Shown piece after piece: positions 54,122 to 64,000 of a DNA stretch of 64,000 bases. The position numbers and the translations under genes are program-made. Under the pieces are notes generated by a model, which was given only the letters and a program-made list of their open reading frames with translations, did not search any database and was not told the DNA's origin. The stretch comes from Anthoceros angustus. Taxonomy: Eukaryota; Streptophyta; Anthocerotopsida; Anthocerotales; Anthocerotaceae. Location: positions 62,001 through 126,000 of the forward strand of contig MU008199.1 of NCBI GenBank assembly GCA_010909165.1. The letters run 5' to 3'. Position 1 is the first letter of the stretch, and the number at the start of each line of letters is the position of its first letter.

Positions 54122-55208
54122 ATACGCTCCAGTCTCGGCGGGAGAGAAAAGCTATGGGATTTGATTAAGGCGCAGCGACAGCCTAATACGGGAACCAGAA
54201 TGTGAGCTTATCTCAATGGCGCTCGCAGGAAGGTGTAGGCTGGTTGAACGTGGTTGGATAAAGGCGGGAAGCAACTTCTGGCCCTGCTGTCGTATCGTCA
54301 CGGATTGGAAAGCGGCAAAGCGTCTCCACAGGGTAGCAGTATTGTACGTGTCTGTGCTGACAAGGGGGAGGACTCTCGAAAATGACGGTTCTTGATGAGG
54401 CGGTGAGGAGCCGGGAGGTTGATGAATTCGAGCAGCAACGCTTTCGGTCTTTTCTGGATTGCTGGGAGCAAATTTGATGGCTTTGTTCGAGGATCGATTC
54501 GTGGAGGTTCCGCAGGTCATGGTCTGCTGGCAGAGATATGTTACGGGCCTGAGTGGAAGGTTTTGAATGGGGGCAGACCGGGGGTAGGAGGAAGTGAGGG
54601 GAATCCCTCCACTGACCAGTTTGATGTCTTCCCTTCCACAATGGAAAGAGCGACGGTAACCATACGGGGAGTCCATTGCCCAGTCAAACATGGAGCAAGG
54701 GTCTGTGGATTTGCCTAATGCTGCCATGCTGTTAGTGCACGAGTTCGTGGCCCAGCCGAGGAAATACAATGTTGCTTGCGGAGGTCACGGCCAGGACAGG
54801 TTTATTTACGCTTGCACCGTGCGGGAAGCAGGTGCAATATGGAACCAGCAATGAACATTGTTGTGGCTTGCATGCACCGGATGTGAAGAGGTGGTGGTGG
54901 AGGCATTCCATCCGGGCTGGCTCTGTTGAAATGAGGTATTTGGCTGATTTAGGCACCATGGCTGCGTACTCTTTTTCTGCTTGGGAATTTGAAATGGGAG
55001 TCACACTTGTGTGCCTTACTGCAGGTCGCTAGAGGCTCCTGGCGCTTGTGTCGCACATCTGTCGAATGACAGAGGCCAGTCCGACAAGGTGGAGCGGTTA
55101 GTTTGGAAAGTGAGATTGGCTCCCGAGAGGAGAAGTTCGCATGTTGCAAGGGGAGGATGCAGAAGGGTCCACTGCTTTGCCGTCACTTATCAGCAGCAGC
55201 GTCAAGGC
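54122..55208. other. Divergent intergenic region, MCM10 and PPR gene
   Basis: Head-to-head spacer. A 205-codon minus-strand frame at 54152-54769 lies upstream of MCM10 but shows no domain and has uneven composition, so I do not call it. The PPR frame is open upstream of its first ATG back to about 55011. Confidence 0.55.
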
Positions 55209-56804
55209 ATGTCTAACCTGGAGAACTTGTACATGGGGGTCCCGGTTAGGCAGTACTTCTACGCAGGTGAAGAGAGGATATCGCAGGCTGCTAAGGTGGT
55301 GGAGATCCTAGAGGGCTGCTCTGTGTGGGAACCGAGTGTGGAGGAGGCCCTTGAGGAGCTGGACTTGACCGTGGATACGTATGTTGTGAATGAAGCATTG
55401 AGACAGTTGAGTCGTGCGGATATCGCTATGGGCTTCTTTAGGTGGGCCGAGGCACAGGAGGGTTTCGAGGTACGGTCACACACGTTCAACATCCTGGTTA
55501 AGATTCTAGGGCATTCGCAGCAGTTTGACAGGATGTGGGACCTTCTGGAGGAGATGCTGGTGAGAGGGTTTGAGCTGAGCACGGTGACGTTCAACACCGT
55601 GATTGCCAGCTTTGGGAAGGCTGAGCTACTGGACCAAGCTGTGGAGGCGTTTGAACAAGTGAGCAACTTCGGATGCGTTCCAGATGTTGTGACATATACG
55701 ACTCTCATCGACCATCTGCTGAAGGCCAAGGCACCCAGGAGGGCCTACCTCATGTACCAACAGATGCTGGATGCTGAGTGTGCACCCAACGGGTACACCA
55801 TGAACAGCTTGATCACCGGGCTGTGCAGGCTGGGACAGGTGTTTGATGCGCTGAGAGTGTTCAAGGAAATGAAGGCTCAGAAGATTTCTCCCACGCTCTT
55901 GTCTTACAAGTGTCTCATCCACAGTCTTGTGAAGTTGCAAAAGGTGAAGCTAGCCCACAGGCTGTTCCTGGAAATGAAGGAGGCAGGGCTCATCCCGAAT
56001 CTCATCTTCTACAACATGCTGTTGAATGGGTTTGGCAGGACGAAACAGGTGGATGAAGCCCTGGAGCTGTTCAAGGACATGGAAGCCTACAAGATTCTTC
56101 CGGGCAGCCATACTGTGAACATCCTCATGGAAGCCCTCGGGAAGGCCAACAGGACGGACGAGGCTATAATACTGTTCAACAAGATGGAGGAGTACGGTCT
56201 GGAGGCCGATGTGAAGTCCTACACCATCATCATAGACAGTCTGGGTAAGGCAGGTCGGGTGGCAGAGGCCTGCCAGTTCTTCGAGGAGATGATCAGGCGA
56301 GGCTGCAGACCCAACGTGGTCACCTACAACTGCCTCATCGACGCCTTCGGTACATCAGGTCGGATGAATGCTGCCCTGGAGCTCTTCAGGATGATGAAGA
56401 AGGAAGGTCTGCAGCCCAGTGTGGTGACATATGGCACCCTCTTCTCCTCCCTGGACAGAGCCGGGAGAATAGTGGAAGCCTGCCCTCTCCTGGAGGAGAT
56501 GAAAGCCACCAACTGCATGCCCAACTTCATCGCCTGCCATGTCTTGCTCTACGGCCTGGGCAAGGCTGGAGAAGGTAAAGAGGCACGCAAAGTGTTGGAA
56601 ACCTTCAGGCACTGGCGGTGCGTCCCTGCCGAGCTACCATACAGCAGCCTGTGTGACGGGCTCCGGCAAGCAGGCTACTTCGACGAGGTCGAGAAGGTGG
56701 AGGAGGAGATGAAGCTCGTTGTGGGATCCAGCGGTTCCAGCGCCTCCAGCCTCGTCAAGTATCGGAGCCAGTGGCCGCAATCCAGACAGCTTCCAGCAGA
56801 GTAG
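55209..56804 (+). CDS. P-class pentatricopeptide repeat protein
   Basis: PPR proteins bind organelle RNA in a sequence-specific way and stabilise or help process it. Intronless, 531 residues from the ATG at 55209. From about residue 90 there are some 12-13 tandem 35-residue P motifs, for example VTYTTLIDHLLKAKAPRRAY, YNMLLNGFGRTKQVDEALEL, YTIIIDSLGKAGRVAEACQF and YNCLIDAFGTSGRMNAALEL. No E, DYW or SMR domain follows, so it is P-class. The N-terminus (MSNLENLYMGVPVRQYF) is not an obvious transit peptide. The frame stays open for 66 codons upstream, so a targeting sequence could come from an upstream exon or a non-ATG start. The residues at positions 5 and last of each motif would give its RNA code. 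Confidence 0.92.
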   Translation: MSNLENLYMGVPVRQYFYAGEERISQAAKVVEILEGCSVWEPSVEEALEELDLTVDTYVVNEALRQLSRADIAMGFFRWAEAQEGFEVRSHTFNILVKILGHSQQFDRMWDLLEEMLVRGFELSTVTFNTVIASFGKAELLDQAVEAFEQVSNFGCVPDVVTYTTLIDHLLKAKAPRRAYLMYQQMLDAECAPNGYTMNSLITGLCRLGQVFDALRVFKEMKAQKISPTLLSYKCLIHSLVKLQKVKLAHRLFLEMKEAGLIPNLIFYNMLLNGFGRTKQVDEALELFKDMEAYKILPGSHTVNILMEALGKANRTDEAIILFNKMEEYGLEADVKSYTIIIDSLGKAGRVAEACQFFEEMIRRGCRPNVVTYNCLIDAFGTSGRMNAALELFRMMKKEGLQPSVVTYGTLFSSLDRAGRIVEACPLLEEMKATNCMPNFIACHVLLYGLGKAGEGKEARKVLETFRHWRCVPAELPYSSLCDGLRQAGYFDEVEKVEEEMKLVVGSSGSSASSLVKYRSQWPQSRQLPAE

Positions 56805-57573
56805 TCAGAAGTACAAATTTGTGGAGGATAGATCCATGGAAGCATCTCTGACAGGGCACCATGTTGGCTCTGACCGCTGCCAAGACAGGTGTAGGAAAAT
56901 CAGGAAAAGGCGCCAGCTAGCTCTTGTTTTTTCTTTTCTTCATACAATGCCGCCGAAGCGTATGTACGTGAAAAAGGAAATTGCGGCAGATACCTGACAG
57001 GGACTCATGAATGCCGTTCCTATACACACGCATACAAAAGCCGGTGAGTTAAAACCGTGAGTGTTTCTTCTGTGGCGGGCTGCGAATACACACCAAGATT
57101 TGAAAATAAAGCGCAGGTGAGGCAGAAGCGCAGCGAGCGAAACGAGGCGAAGCACAGCACCGCACAGGCCAGCGGCATCGGCAGCAACAAGCAGAAGAAA
57201 AAGCACGAACAAAAGCACAGTATTTGCTTGTGTAGCAAAGAAGGCAAAATCCGCTGCCTGTTCTTGTTTGCCTCGCCGAGGCGGCAACAGAACACAGCCA
57301 CAACAAATGAATTGAATGAGTGGCGAGCGAGTCAGTATAGAGGAACGTGCAAGCATCGAGCGCAGGCGACGCTGGCATGATCCATGGCGATGACTATCTA
57401 ACCTAACACCGGGAGCACTGTTTCAGGACCTTGAGGAGCTTCATTCCCAGGAAGCAGGCCGGACTTGTCCGGCCCGTCCCCGAACAGATCAGGCGGGGCG
57501 AGAATCATTGTACAAGGGAGGACGGCCTAATGTGATGGAAAGATGGCGACGACGACGACCAGTATCAGCAGCA

Positions 57574-58551
57574 TCAGCAGCTCTCAGTAGTACAATAAGA
57601 CGACGACGGCAGCAGTAATGGCGGCAGCTCCATCACGCAGCGCCTTGCTCCAGTCGACCACCTCCATCCCCGCCGCAGCGCCGCAGCAGGCATGCACACG
57701 CAACGCTCGTCCGCCTTCAATTCGGTGCAGCAAGCTTCTCGAACGCGGACAGGCCTCACACTCCCTGCCCCACCCCCGGCTGCCGCGATCGCAACAAATC
57801 GCTCCTTCACCACCGCAGAAGCAGCCGTTCCAGCCGTTCTGTAGCCAAAGCGATTAGCCGCGAAGCCGCGAGCACGCACATCCGCACCGGGACTCAAACC
57901 GCGCTCCTCCGAAAGCTCCGGCCAGCGAAAAACGGCGCCGGCAGCCGCGTCAATGCCGCCTCCCGCGGCCTCCTCCAAGAAGCATCGCACCAGCACCCGC
58001 GCCACGCTCCGAGCTCCGTCCAAGGCGAGAAGCAGCAGAAGCGCGACAAAATTCCCTCGAACGAAGCTCAATTTCGAGGCGCTCGCCGGCGCCATGGCCG
58101 GCGCTTTCCCGCAATGCCGCTCCTCCCTCCCGCGCGGCAGCAGGAGGAGCGGAGAAGCCACAGCAGCAGCGGCATCAGGGGCCGCCATGCGCGAGCCAGG
58201 AGCGCAAGGCGGGAAGGCGTGGGGAGCAGGGACGGCAGGAAGCCGTGAGCGAGCCGTCCCGCCTGCTCCCGCGCTACCGCAGGCGCAGACGCATGCGCCC
58301 GCGCGTCTGCTCCGGCTCCGGCTCCGGCCGGACGTCGCCATCGCCAAGCCCCGGCTGCTGCGGCTGCTGCTGCGAAGCAGACGCAGGCAGAGACGGAGGC
58401 GCAGGCGCTGCAAGCGCAGGCGCAGGCGCAGGCGCAGGCCCAGGCGACGCAGGCGCGGCAGAGGTGCCGGCCCCGACTCCGGCTCCGGCCGCGCGCATGA
58501 TGCAGATGCGGAATGCCCTAACTGCGGACTGTCCTGGGCGCCTGAGGACAA
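57574..58551 (-). CDS. Doubtful 325-residue ORF in GC-rich DNA
   Basis: A long minus-strand frame begins MSSGAQDSPQLGHS and has Arg/Leu repeats (LRLRLRLQRLRLRL) from the hexamer repeat. Internally there is a plausible membrane-like stretch, NFVALLLLLALDGARSVARV. The plus strand is also open for 224 codons over the same DNA, so high GC alone may explain both frames. Not recognised. Confidence 0.2.
   Translation of the reverse strand: MSSGAQDSPQLGHSASASCARPEPESGPAPLPRLRRLGLRLRLRLRLQRLRLRLCLRLLRSSSRSSRGLAMATSGRSRSRSRRAGACVCACGSAGAGGTARSRLPAVPAPHAFPPCAPGSRMAAPDAAAAVASPLLLLPRGREERHCGKAPAMAPASASKLSFVRGNFVALLLLLALDGARSVARVLVRCFLEEAAGGGIDAAAGAVFRWPELSEERGLSPGADVRARGFAANRFGYRTAGTAASAVVKERFVAIAAAGGGAGSVRPVRVREACCTELKADERCVCMPAAALRRGWRWSTGARRCVMELPPLLLPSSSYCTTESC
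58381..58462. repeat. GCAGGC hexamer-type repeat
   Basis: Imperfect run of gcaggc/gcaggcg words (gcaggcgcaggcgcaggc near 58421). It creates Arg/Leu, Gly/Ala and Arg/Arg runs in different frames. Confidence 0.85.
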
Positions 58552-59287
58552 TCAGTGCGGCAGGCGCCTGGCTCAGCCTGGCTGGCTGCCTGGCCCAATC
58601 CTCATAAAGCGCAAAAAGCCTGTGTAGCTACGTAAAAGATTGTGCTCCTCTGAATCCCAGATTTTCCCCTTCTCCTCCTCTAACGTGGCCAATGCCGGAC
58701 TTCATCATGCATCGCCCACCCTCTTCGACTTCCGCGTCCACTTCCCCATTTTGGCCCCTCAAGGCATCCGAGGCTCAGGCCCAGGCCCAGGCCCTGGCCC
58801 TCTTCTGTACTTGCCTCCCTCCCTTGCTCATGCGCATATTCCCATCTACAACAACAAACCAACACATTTTCTATCATATTCTAACTTCTTCACAAACCCA
58901 TTCCCTCCTGGAGACTCTCGATCACAACTCATTCTCTCATGGAGGAATACCATGGAGTGGGCGGTCTCGTGCTCAAGAACTCTCATGTAGACTAGCTCCC
59001 TACCATTGCAACATGATGAGATAGCAGTGAAGTTGTCACACAGCTTGGAGAGCGTACTCGAGAGAGTCTGCTCATGTGAGAAAGCGTGGAAAGGAAAAGT
59101 GCAAGGAAAAGGATAAGCAGCGGTAGGAGCATGATCAAGCCAAGTGGGGGGTGTGCTTACCCGATGCGGGTGACGTCGGGATGAGGCAAGCTGTGGAGTG
59201 AAGGTTAGGATAACAAGGTGGGTGAAAAGCGAAGGGAGGGGAGAAGGGATGGACGGATGGAAGCCATGGGTTGGGCGATGATTGGGC

Positions 59288-59326
59288 GGCAGGCTGGAGG
59301 CTGGAGGCTGGAGGCTGGAGGCTGCA
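59288..59326. repeat. 7-bp microsatellite (ggctgga)n
   Basis: Five units of ggctgga, the last one altered (ggctgca). A related (gcctgga)n run of three units lies at 59760-59783. Confidence 0.9.
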
Positions 59327-60185
59327 GGGAGGCCCGTAACCTACGCTATGATGGGGGCCGTATGGTGTAACTGCCGGGGCTGGATGGCACGAGAGAGGGG
59401 AGACCGTAACGGCGAGGCAGACAAGGGCTATTCATCTCGTGGTTCGTCACGGCAGGTGAGACCGTGAGACGGGGGAGGCAAGCAGGCCTGTACTGCTGCT
59501 CACATCAAGTGGACAGGGCCGGGAGCCTGGAGGGAGGCTTTCTTGTACTGGACAGTTACGCAAACACGCACACACACATACACACATCCAGGACCAGGCA
59601 GCGGATGGATCATGGACCGGAGCGGACTTGCTGGAGTCTGTTACTGTTAGAGCACACCAGTCCTGGGCATCATGGATGGTACAGGACAGTACCGGCCTCC
59701 CAAGTGTGTGATGGATGCGCCGGGGTCAAGGAAAGTCGTGCTGTCCGTTGCGCTCTTGAAGCCTGGAGCCTGGAGCCTGGAGCCTGTGGGTGACGAGGCT
59801 CTTGCGGGGTGATGGATGATGGCGTCGCTCTGGCTTCTTGTGGCAGCAGGTAGGAGGAGGGTGTGGATTTGTGGACATGGGTTATTTAAAAAAAACAATG
59901 TTGGGCAGGGAGGGACGGGCAGGACGCAGGAGGCAGGAGAAATTCATTCGGTGGGTGGGAGCGCCAGACTGACCTGGGCTTGCCAGCCTTTGTGATGGAT
60001 TGCCTTTCTGCGCCTTTCTTGGACCTCATCATGCTGGCTGGAAGACATTCCATCCGCCAGGAGAATTGAGTGCCCAGGCAGTTGGTGATCAGCAATTCGG
60101 GTGGAAAAGCTGGAGCTTACCGGCACGCATGCCTTTTCCTCATGCCAGAAGCAAGGGGAGGCAGGATGGAGGAAGAAGGGGTTGG

Positions 60186-60236
60186 TGGGTACTGCATACT
60201 GGGTGGGGTACTGCATACTGGGTGGGGTACTGCATA
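60186..60236. repeat. About 19-bp tandem repeat
   Basis: Three copies of 'tactgcatactgggtgggg', the last truncated to 'tactgcata'. Confidence 0.85.
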
Positions 60237-60796
60237 AACATGCCAAAGGGCACAGAACAAAACAGGGGATGCATGTACCTAAGTACGTCCCATTTGAGTG
60301 GAGTGCGGCACTCATCTCTGCATTGCAAGCTAGCGAGCATGGACAGACTGATTCACATGCTGCTCCATCACTCAATGCTAAAACAGAGCACGTTACAGAC
60401 TAATAGTAATCAGCCGGAAGAGGGTTGGGTTGTCAACCTTCCTTCTAGTTCCTCTTCCTCTACCGTCCAGCCCTCCCTCCGTCCCAACACATGGTCAGTG
60501 CCTGCTGTCATGTGCAAAAAGGGGCTGCCTGCCGGAACCCACACCCTTGGCACAGGCAACTCTCGTTTCCTTATCCAGGGCCTGCAATTCAGGGTGGTCT
60601 CCGAGAAAAATCATGCCCGGTAGACATCATGCTGCAATCTTCTTCCCTCAGCACCTGCACTCCACCATCACGTTGCCACTCCCCCACAACCTCTCCCTCC
60701 ACCTCCAAGCAGCTGCCAGAACTCCATCACGATGCCAAACCCGGCTGCATCCCCTTCGAGCTCCCAACCTGAACAACCGACCAGACATCCCCTACC

Positions 60797-61186
60797 CTAA
60801 TCCTTCGACCTCAGCTGATTGTTCTCCTTAATCTTCCTCCGATTATCCAGCTTCAGCAACCGCCTGAGCTCCGGAATCTCCATCTGCTCAGGGTCCTTCT
60901 TCCGCAACTCGCTCAGCGACTGCGGCTTATCCAGCAGGCGAAACAGCCATTCCGGGTAATCGGAGTCGGGCAGAATGGCAGGATCCTTGCCCTCCTTCAA
61001 AATGTTAGCCCCCAGCGTCACATGCACCCTCTGCTCCTTAGGCACCACAGGAAGCGGGGCCGAGTCCCCCCTCCCCGCGCCCCTTCTTCTTCCCGCCTCC
61101 TCCCGCGGCCTTGGGGCCTCCCGCCGCCTTCCCCGCCCGCAGCCTCAGCGCCGTCCTCACGCCTCCACGCCCCAGGACGCTCGCCA
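60797..61186 (-). CDS. Mitochondrial large-subunit ribosomal protein mL54 (apparent frameshift)
   Basis: A structural protein of the mitochondrial ribosome large subunit (MRPL54, once called L37 in plants). The C-terminal part from 61048 down to 60797 carries the family core: VHVTLGANILKEGKDPAILP, DSDYPEWLFRLLDK, SLSELRKKDPEQ, LRRLLKLDNRRKIKENNQL. The N-terminus starts at 61186 in a neighbouring frame (MASVLGRGGVRTALRLRAGK, then PKAAGGGGKKKGRG). This is the expected basic presequence followed by the Gly/Lys segment. The two frames are out of register by one base, at or near a run of six G (minus strand, about 61068-61073). One G fewer would join them. It may be a sequencing slip, a real mutation or an unusual small intron. 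Confidence 0.8.
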
Positions 61187-61940
61187 TGCCTTCTCCCCAA
61201 ACCCTAGAACCCAACTCTCGGACCTAATCGCGCAACGAATTCCCTACTCCCCTCCTCTCTCCAGTCCTCCCCGGACGTGCTGCAGAAATGCAGAAATGCA
61301 GATCGCCGATTTCAGTGCCACCGACCAGTCTCTTTCGAATCTTTTGCTCCCTTGCTCTGCTCTCTTCCTTTTCCTTCCATTCCCTTCCCTTCCCTTCCCC
61401 GCCCTGTGCCCCGCTCCTCTCCCGACGCCCGACGCATGTACAAATTTACCGCATCTACAGTAGTACCTCGCAGCTTGGGATTCCTGACATCCAAAAGACA
61501 GCCGATGAGGATGAGGAGAGACTTCACAAACCTCACCAAATAAGTACCCACAATGACAAAGTCTCACACATGATGCGAGAAACGCCCCTCTTTACCTTCT
61601 GACATCCAAGCAAACCAATCTCATCGCACCGCAGCAACGCGGGAGCCGTGAGAGAGAGTGGTTATGTACTTGGAGTGGGCCATCTCCCCTTAGGGTACAC
61701 CTGTGGGCTCGCTGCGGCAAGCGAGACGGTCTCGTCAGATTTTGTCCACAAGGCAGCGGAGCCCAGCAAAGCCGCTTCCGCATGCCCTTTTCCACGCACC
61801 CAGATTCAGTCTCGGGTGCAGGAAAACGGTACCTGCTCTTGCTTCTGCGTCTCCTCTCGCCTCTTCGCTATCGCCCACGATCTTGACAGGCAGGATGTAG
61901 ACTCCATCAAATCACCGCCGAGCAACAGCAAGCACCCAAC
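61187..61940. other. Divergent intergenic region, mL54 and F-box gene
   Basis: Head-to-head 754-bp spacer. 61370-61430 is pyrimidine-rich with 'ccttcccttcccttcccc' words. No gene seen. Confidence 0.6.
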
Positions 61941-63257
61941 ATGGCTTCCCAGACCTCCGTGCTGTGCCAGATCCGCGACGCCGGGAGCCAGAAGCCCGGC
62001 AGAGACGAAATGTGCAAGGAGCTGCAGGTGCTGAATTTGCGAGGAGGCGGGACAGGAACCCACCTGGAGATGGAGAAGCAGGAGGCGAAGCCGGCGATGA
62101 CAGCGAGCTGGGCGATGGACACCCGGGTGTGGGAGCGGCTCCCGGGCGACATCTTGGACAGAATCTTGCTGAGATTGCCGGCAGCAAGCCACTTCCAATT
62201 CCGCGCAGTCTGCAAGAACTGGCTGTCGGAGCTGCGTTCCCCGGCCTTCCTCCGGCGCTGGGCGGCCATGGCGACCACGCCGCTCCCTCTCTTCACGCTC
62301 CCCAGGCCGCGCAGCCCGCTTTGGAGATGCGGGGAATTTTCCAGGAAGCAGCGGCAGAGCCGGGTGCCGGAGGCGGCGCGCTGCGAGCTGAGGCGGCTGG
62401 ACCTGTCCTTCCTCCCGGGCAAGATGGTGGACATCTGCCATGTCCAGCACGGGCTGGTGTGCGCCCGCATTGCGTCCCCCGGGGCCGTGGCCCTGGCTGT
62501 CTGCAATCCGGTCACCAAGACCTTCCGGACGCTTCCAGAGGTGCCAGTGCAGGAGGGCAGGGCGTGGGTGGCGGCCCTGGTGGAGGCTCCCAAGCCGGAC
62601 AGCTTCCGGGTGGCGCTCCTGACCGAGGACCACACCCTCTGGACCATCCGCCTCTTCTGCTCCCAGGCCGGGTCGTGGAACGAGACGCGCACGCAGTCCT
62701 ACTGCCCCATCCAGTTCCTGGGCTCCACGCTCCTGCAGGGCGGGCTCCTGTACGCGTCCCTGTCCCACGGGCCTCTGCTGCTCTACAGCTTGGAGAGCGG
62801 GCGGATGCTGGCCCGGGCGCCCATGCCGCCCGCCATGAGCAGCGACTACTTCCAGCTGGTGCAGAGCCGGGGAGATGTCTTCCTGGTGGGGCAGCTGGAG
62901 GGCGATATCGATGTCGTTCTCACTTTGGGTATCTGGAAGCTGGAGCCCAGCAGGCTGGTGTGGGAGGACTTCTCCTTCTTGCCGGAATCGCAGTGGCAGG
63001 ATGTGAAGCTGCAGGTGGCGGACGACTGGAGCCTGGATGAGTCCACGGAAGTGGACATGCTGGACGCCGACGCAATTGGGGACTTCATCTTCGTGGGCTT
63101 GGAGGCCCACAACAATGTCGCCGCCATTGGGTCCAATTACCGCACCCAGGCCCTGGCATTCCACATCCGCTCCAAGTCCTGGCACTTGTTTTATAAGAGC
63201 TACTTGGTGGGCGAGCCTCCTTATTTGCTTGAGCCCAGGTTTGATCTCTTCCTGTGA
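61941..63257 (+). CDS. F-box protein with propeller-like C-terminal region
   Basis: F-box proteins are the substrate-choosing subunit of SCF ubiquitin ligases. Intronless, 438 residues. The F-box is at about residues 56-100: VWERLPGDILDRILLRLPAA, then FQFRAVCKNWLSELRSPAF. It is followed by a region like F-box/kelch-associated propellers: ICHVQHGLVCARIASPG, LAVCNPVTKTFRTLPEVP, a motif repeated as LLYSLESGRM and ILTL/VVLTLGIWKLEP, ending in SKSWHLFYKSYLVGE. No clear kelch GG/W pairs were counted, so I do not assign a kelch number. The substrate is unknown. A later in-frame ATG (62079 or 62097) would shorten the N-terminus by about 46-52 residues without touching the F-box. Confidence 0.88.
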   Translation: MASQTSVLCQIRDAGSQKPGRDEMCKELQVLNLRGGGTGTHLEMEKQEAKPAMTASWAMDTRVWERLPGDILDRILLRLPAASHFQFRAVCKNWLSELRSPAFLRRWAAMATTPLPLFTLPRPRSPLWRCGEFSRKQRQSRVPEAARCELRRLDLSFLPGKMVDICHVQHGLVCARIASPGAVALAVCNPVTKTFRTLPEVPVQEGRAWVAALVEAPKPDSFRVALLTEDHTLWTIRLFCSQAGSWNETRTQSYCPIQFLGSTLLQGGLLYASLSHGPLLLYSLESGRMLARAPMPPAMSSDYFQLVQSRGDVFLVGQLEGDIDVVLTLGIWKLEPSRLVWEDFSFLPESQWQDVKLQVADDWSLDESTEVDMLDADAIGDFIFVGLEAHNNVAAIGSNYRTQALAFHIRSKSWHLFYKSYLVGEPPYLLEPRFDLFL

Positions 63258-63413
63258 CCGAAACTGCCCTGTTCCTTAGTCCTGACCTTGCTTGTAGAAG
63301 TTCAATGTCAGGCATGAAAAATGTGAATCACGCCTGCTTGGTGACGACAGTGATCGATGTCTCGAAAAGATTATGGCCAATGCTGGCCGTTTCCTTCCTG
63401 TTCCTGTAATTGG

Positions 63414-63560
63414 TTGCTGTTTGCCAGGCTTCTTTTGGACATGCAATGCTGTGGGTGATGTTGCTGTTTGGCAGGCTTGTTTTGGACATACAATGCCGTG
63501 GGTGATGTTGCTGTTTGCCAGGCTTCTTTTGGACATACAATGCCGTGGGTGATGTTGCTG
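63414..63560. repeat. 47-bp tandem repeat, three copies
   Basis: Three copies of a 47-bp unit starting 'tgctgtttgccaggcttctt' and ending 'gtgggtgatgt', in the 3' flank of the F-box gene. 47 is not a multiple of three, and the frames through it shift, so it is not coding. Confidence 0.9.
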
Positions 63561-64000
63561 TTCAGGGATTCAATTCTTTGTCCTAGAATGTGCTGCACAT
63601 CACAACTGCACAAGATTAGGTCGGAGCCTTTGTATGTTGTTGTACTATTCGACTTGCATGCCATTCAGCTAAAAGCGGAGGCTCTGGAGGGAAGAAGCCA
63701 AGAAAACCTTCTTCCATGTGCCCCCAATGGGGTGCCCCTTGTGTGAACACAGACCTAGTACTACCGTCACATGGGTATTATGTGCGTAGCGTCTGACAAC
63801 GTAACGTATACAAAAGAAGCATTGACTGCACATTTCTCCGGTGTCTTGGATAGGCAGGACGTTCTCTCAAAGATCATGCCTGGACCCACACAGGTTAAAA
63901 AGTTCAGTGTCCTCCTCGATACTGTGTGTCGGCGACGCAATTGTCTGGAACCCAAGTTGCAGGAGGTGATGACGGAAAAGTGAGCACCGCTGAACGTGGC
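63561..64000. other. Right edge of the window, no gene assigned
   Basis: A 70-codon plus-strand frame at 63771-63983 (SDNVTYTKEALTAHFSGVLD) has coding-like composition but no family I recognise. It could belong to a gene that continues past the edge. Confidence 0.35.

Larger units (their letters stand above)
56805..60796. other. Long low-complexity spacer, no convincing gene
   Basis: Nearly 4 kb without a supportable gene. 57000-57380 has minus-strand frames without family resemblance. 57574-58627 is very GC-rich with long frames on both strands (listed separately). 59270-59340 and 59755-59790 hold 7-bp repeats. 59565-59590 is a CA-rich tract. 60186-60236 has a 19-bp repeat. 60640-60780 is C-rich. 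Confidence 0.6.

Noticed and set aside
54152-54769. 205-codon minus-strand frame upstream of MCM10
   Set aside because: No domain or conserved-looking block, and it lies in the likely MCM10 promoter or leader.
61964-63185. 358- and 459-codon alternative frames over the F-box gene
   Set aside because: Gly/Ala/Pro-rich shadows. Only the frame at 61941-63257 has an F-box and propeller-like motifs.

Overview
The window is nuclear DNA of a green plant in the streptophyte lineage. It holds spliced GT-AG genes for plant-type proteins: plastid terminal oxidase, CSP41a, an RLCK-VII kinase, a P-class PPR protein, a CRS2/Pth-type protein, a plant FHA protein and an EB1c-like protein. Short introns (mostly about 70-400 bp), GC-rich exons, AT-rich spacers and a degenerate plant non-LTR retroelement suggest a bryophyte-grade or seedless vascular plant. 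I cannot fix the species from sequence alone.

Layout. 1-9600 is repeat-rich and gene-poor, with several minisatellites, a dead non-LTR retrotransposon on the minus strand (about 4410-7300) and a 36-bp satellite. 9631-10475 is a sphingoid-base C4 hydroxylase gene with a fossil second copy of its first exon just upstream. 11-16 kb is dominated by a 1.55-kb tandem duplication (12128-15270). 16.7-18.2 kb is an FHA gene, 21.5-23.9 kb an RLCK-VII kinase, 25.4-26.2 kb a Pth/CRS2-type protein. 26.9-27.3 kb carries a tRNA-like SINE fragment, and 28.5-31.1 kb the 12-exon plastid terminal oxidase. 31.7-44.8 kb contains three members of a large gene family that I do not recognise, plus an RRM/RS/coiled-coil gene. 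46.0-56.8 kb is a dense housekeeping block: EB1, G-patch/zinc finger, CSP41a, MCM10 and PPR. 57-60.8 kb is low-complexity spacer. 60.8-63.3 kb holds mitochondrial ribosomal protein mL54 and an F-box protein.

The best candidate for something undescribed is the three-gene family at 31678-33954 (-), 39426-41747 (+) and 42503-44775 (-). The outer two share an identical five-exon plan. The middle one has lost all four of those introns, gained one elsewhere that is largely a 21-bp minisatellite, and replaced the lysine-rich tail by 21 copies of a Lys-Glu-Gly type triplet. All three share a 19-residue hydrophobic segment, a Gly-rich stretch and a conserved C-terminal domain. Member A has four G-boxes at regular 18-19 bp spacing directly before its start codon.

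Several genes concern the plastid (PTOX, CSP41a, Pth/CRS2, perhaps the PPR protein), but they are independent transcription units, not an operon. Exon boundaries were placed by hand from splice signals, reading phase and remembered family sequences, so individual junctions may be off by a few bases.
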